NCBI RefSeq assembly: GCF_002872335.1
Contig: NZ_NJAG01000018.1
Coordinates: 37,543-73,680, forward strand
Direction: 5' to 3'
Origin: Siphonobacter sp. BAB-5405
Lineage (GTDB): Bacteria; Bacteroidota; Bacteroidia; Cytophagales; Spirosomataceae
DNA: 36,138 bases
Shown one piece after another: positions 33,629 through 36,138 of this stretch. The notes beneath the pieces were generated by a model that was given only the letters and a program-made list of their open reading frames with translations, was not told the DNA's origin and did no database searches. Position numbers and translations under genes: made by a program. How positions within the stretch are numbered: the first letter of the stretch is position 1; the number at the start of each line of letters is the position of its first letter.

Positions 33629-35326
33629 TTAACCAATTTTCCGCTGGGTAAGGTACGCCTGCATTTCGGATTGAGTCATTGTATTGAACGTCATTGGTCG
33701 GGTGAGTCCTCCCTTGCGGGCTACCGCCACGCCATAATGCATATCCTGATACCCCTCGATGTGGTGAGCGTCGGGATTGATGGAAATACGCACGCCTTTT
33801 TCCAGGGCATACGGAATCCACCGCCAGTCGGCATCGAGCCGGTAGGGGCTGGCATTGAGTTCCAGTACCACGCCATTGGCTGCACAGGCGTCGATGAGTT
33901 TCTGCTCATCCACGGGGTAGCCGGGGCGGGAGAGGAGTAACCGGCCCGTGGGGTGACCGATAATCGTCGTATACGGGTTTTCGATGGCCCGAATCAGACG
34001 CTGCATCGCTCTCTCCTCGGTCATTTTCAGGTTTGAATGCACGGAGGCCACGACAAAATCAAAGGATTTCAGAACTTCGGTGTCGTAGTCCAGCGACCCA
34101 TCGCCGAGAATATCCGATTCGATTCCTTTAAAGATATGGAAATCCAGACCTTCCGTCCGAAAGCGTTCGTTGAGCTGATCTATTTCCTGGTGTTGCTGGT
34201 AGATCCGTTCCTCATTCAGGCCGTTGGCGTAGGTAGCCGATTTGGAGTGGTCGGCAATGCCGAGGTATTGCAAACCCAGGTCCGCCGCCGCCCGGGCCAT
34301 TTGTTCGAGCGTATGTTTTCCATCGGACCAGGTCGAGTGGTTGTGAACGGTACCTTTCAACGCTTCCCAGGTAATCAGGTCAGGTAAGCGTTGCAGCGAC
34401 TCCGGCGAAAGTTCGTCGGTACCGTTTCGTAGTTCGGGCGAAAGATAGGGCAGTCCCAGTTCCGCGTAGATGGCTTCCTCCGTATCGTGGGGTTCCTTCA
34501 ATGCCGTTTTCAGCAACGTCGAATGAGCGACGGGCTGCGTCAAGTGTTCCGGACTGGAAGAACGAATAAACACCTGATTGATAAAAGCCTGCGGACGACT
34601 GATGCGTACTTCGACGGGAATGTTTCGATCCAGAAATTTCCCCCGCCAGATGAAAGGTGTAGAGGCTTTTTCCTCCTGCTGTACAAACTCCAGCGTGTTC
34701 AGAAAATCCTGTACTTCTGCCGGGTTTTCAGCGGCGGTAACCAGTTGAATCAAATCTACGATTTCTGCTTTTTGACGTACCTCGCCCGTAATCTGGGTTG
34801 GAAACTGCTTTTCCAAGGCTTCACAAAGTACTTCAGCCAGTACCTGAGCCACATCCATGCGAAGTTTGGAAGAATTCGATTGCAGAAAGAGCAGATTGGT
34901 GTGAATCGTTTCCTGGGTCTTTTCGCCAAAGCCCTTAAGCTTCGCAATTTCGCCGTTTTCGCAAGCCAGCAGAAGTTGTTGCGTATCTGTAATGCCGAGA
35001 TCTTTCCAGATCACCCGTATTTTTTTGGGACCAATTCCTTTAATGCGGAACATGTCCAGAATACCTTCCGGAGTTTGGGCCAGGAGGTCATTGAGATCTT
35101 TTAGCGTACCCGTACGTCGAATTTCGTCAATTTTGCTGGCCATGCTTTTGCCCACCCCGGGCAGTAGCGAAAGCTCGGCTAACGGTACCGTCGTAAGGTC
35201 GGCCGTCGTTTTATCCAGGTTAAAGGCTGCATTCTGAAAACTCCGGATTTTGAATTCATTTTCACCGTGAAGTTCCAGCAGCTTGGTAGTCAGTTCGAGT
35301 AGTTCGACAATCGCTTCGTTCGTCAC
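33629..35326 (-). CDS. polX: PolX-family protein with degenerate polymerase site and intact PHP domain
   Basis: Bacterial PolX proteins combine a DNA polymerase beta-like domain with a PHP 3'-5' exonuclease and act in base excision repair. From GTG 35324-35326 (start matching MTNEAIVELL, preferred to TTG at 35350) the protein has 565 residues. HhH motifs LPGVGKSMASKI (about 55-66) and KGIGPKK (about 96-102) bind DNA. The palm motif, normally GSxRRxxxxxxDxD, reads GEVRQKAEIVDLIQ (about 181-194): both catalytic aspartates are replaced by L192 and Q194, and the third reads E240 in VEVR. The PHP domain keeps H328, H330, D335 and the DH pair at about 359-360, so nuclease activity is more likely to survive. 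Confidence 0.88.
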   Translation of the reverse strand: MTNEAIVELLELTTKLLELHGENEFKIRSFQNAAFNLDKTTADLTTVPLAELSLLPGVGKSMASKIDEIRRTGTLKDLNDLLAQTPEGILDMFRIKGIGPKKIRVIWKDLGITDTQQLLLACENGEIAKLKGFGEKTQETIHTNLLFLQSNSSKLRMDVAQVLAEVLCEALEKQFPTQITGEVRQKAEIVDLIQLVTAAENPAEVQDFLNTLEFVQQEEKASTPFIWRGKFLDRNIPVEVRISRPQAFINQVFIRSSSPEHLTQPVAHSTLLKTALKEPHDTEEAIYAELGLPYLSPELRNGTDELSPESLQRLPDLITWEALKGTVHNHSTWSDGKHTLEQMARAAADLGLQYLGIADHSKSATYANGLNEERIYQQHQEIDQLNERFRTEGLDFHIFKGIESDILGDGSLDYDTEVLKSFDFVVASVHSNLKMTEERAMQRLIRAIENPYTTIIGHPTGRLLLSRPGYPVDEQKLIDACAANGVVLELNASPYRLDADWRWIPYALEKGVRISINPDAHHIEGYQDMHYGVAVARKGGLTRPMTFNTMTQSEMQAYLTQRKIG

Positions 35327-35350
35327 AAGGCTTCTGTTTTTAGTGGGCAA

Positions 35351-35880
35351 GATAAAGCCAGATTTTAGTTTTTGCGTAGACCTCTGCTCATTTCAGTCCT
35401 ACCGACGTATAGTAGTGATTGATTAAATACCGATTCCGGAATTTCGATACATCTAAACGGACCATAAACTTATCAAAAGGACCCGTTGTACCCTTCGCCG
35501 ATCCGCTTTACGTAAGGTCATAAGACCAACGGTATAGTAGGAATAGCTGAGATGCTCTGACGACTTAGGAATTCATAGTCAGTAGTTTATTTTGAAGAAT
35601 CTGAAAAATAAAATCTTTCGTAGATATTAGAATTTTACAAAAAACAAATGGTTACTTCAATGGTTATACTCCCAGAAAAATCAAAGAGAAGCCTCAGGAA
35701 ATTCATTGAAATTTGATAATTTCAATGTTAAATTGAATCCTTTGAATAATTAATCAACCGTCAACTCAAATTGTGAACAGAAACTCAGGCTTTATCGGAA
35801 AAAATATATTTTTGTGGCAGGCATTTTAAAATCCAATCGCCGCCAAAAGCCATTAAACTGTTCAACGAACTGTCCACACT
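35351..35880. other. ugd: Intergenic region upstream of ugd with operator-like repeat and promoter
   Basis: This 530-base AT-rich gap holds no gene I can support. Two features stand out. At 35704-35727 a perfect inverted repeat has 10-bp arms (CATTGAAATT and its complement) with a 4-base spacer TGAT, 154 bases before the ugd ATG. TATTTTTG at 35807-35814 matches the TAnnTTTG -7 box and would give a leader of about 60 bases. A fitting -33 element is not clear. It also carries the upstream region of the divergent polX gene. Confidence 0.5.
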
Positions 35881-36138
35881 ATGAAATTAGCCGTTGTAGG
35901 CACCGGATATGTCGGCCTGGTTACAGGCACGTGCTTTGCTGAAACTGGAAACCAGGTTACCTGCGTAGACATTGATTCCCGCAAAATTGAAAAGATGCGT
36001 AGTGGCATCATCCCCATTTACGAACCAGGTCTGGAAGAACTCTTCCTGCGAAACACCAATGAAGGTCGCCTCAAATTCACTACTTCATTAGCGGAAGGCA
36101 TCGAAGGAGCAGAAGTGATCTTTCTGGCCCTGCCCACG
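35881..36138 (+). CDS. ugd: UDP-glucose 6-dehydrogenase, 5' part (cut by window edge)
   Basis: This enzyme oxidises UDP-glucose to UDP-glucuronate with NAD+, a step towards exopolysaccharide and other glycan synthesis. Only the first 86 codons are in the window. They show the N-terminal Rossmann motif GTGYVGL (residues 7-13) and CVDID ending the second strand. The typical IPIYEPGLEEL motif follows, then the strand AEVIFLALPT near the edge. Related GDP-mannose dehydrogenases share this region, but the EPGLEEL pattern favours the UDP-glucose type. The ATG at 35881 is the natural start. The gene is divergent from polX and may head a polysaccharide cluster beyond the window. Confidence 0.9.
   Translation, partial: MKLAVVGTGYVGLVTGTCFAETGNQVTCVDIDSRKIEKMRSGIIPIYEPGLEELFLRNTNEGRLKFTTSLAEGIEGAEVIFLALPT

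Noticed and set aside
34487-35104. 205-codon frame (+) antisense to polX
   Set aside because: It overlaps conserved HhH and palm segments of polX and shows no protein features of its own.

Overview
The window looks like ordinary chromosome from a Bacteroidota bacterium, most probably of the order Cytophagales (inference). The evidence is the gene content: a PafA-type phosphatase, a long NadE, a small HTH_34-type regulator, DUF4173 and DUF1361 membrane proteins and a secreted GH9 glycanase. Several genes are also preceded by TAnnTTTG boxes, the -7 element of Bacteroidota promoters. By eye GC is near 50%, and coding density is high. I found no tRNA, rRNA, CRISPR array, transposase, phage gene or recognisable defence system.

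Layout. 1-5.0 kb (+): ROK sugar kinase, isochorismatase-like hydrolase, secreted phosphodiesterase-like protein and glutamine-dependent NAD synthetase, with three strong terminators. 5.2-6.9 kb (-): secreted GH9 endoglucanase. 7.1-14.4 kb (+): type III pantothenate kinase, then a TetR regulator with a tripartite RND efflux operon (TolC-like channel, HlyD-like adaptor, AcrB-like pump). 14.5-17.8 kb: DNA polymerase IV (-) divergent from ArfB ribosome rescue factor and PafA alkaline phosphatase (+). 18.0-28.0 kb (-): Gfo/Idh/MocA oxidoreductase, unknown membrane protein, thymidylate synthase, OsmC protein, large TPR protein, CCA-adding enzyme, a YrdC-fold protein and an unknown secreted protein. 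28.1-35.3 kb (-): DgkA-type kinase, DUF1361 and DUF4173 membrane proteins, a small winged-helix regulator with a membrane partner, DMT transporter, N-carbamoylputrescine amidase and PolX. A UDP-glucose dehydrogenase (+) runs off the right edge.

Genes acting together. The TetR protein probably controls both itself and the efflux operon: the same 18-bp inverted repeat lies before tetR and before the TolC gene. Likewise a 17-bp inverted repeat lies before both the membrane protein/HTH_34 pair and the DUF4173-DUF1361-dgkA cluster, suggesting one envelope-related regulon.

Most worth a second look. (1) The YrdC/Sua5-like protein has lost all four residues of the nucleotide-binding KRSN tetrad. (2) PolX has lost the catalytic carboxylates of its polymerase domain but keeps an intact-looking PHP domain. 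(3) The two shared operator pairs. (4) Several intergenic repeat types: a 46-bp double hairpin present three times with fixed geometry, a four-hairpin cluster with a compensatory base-pair change, and word-like inverted repeats around pafA, between dinB and arfB, and inside the efflux operon. No clearly new multi-gene system is visible.
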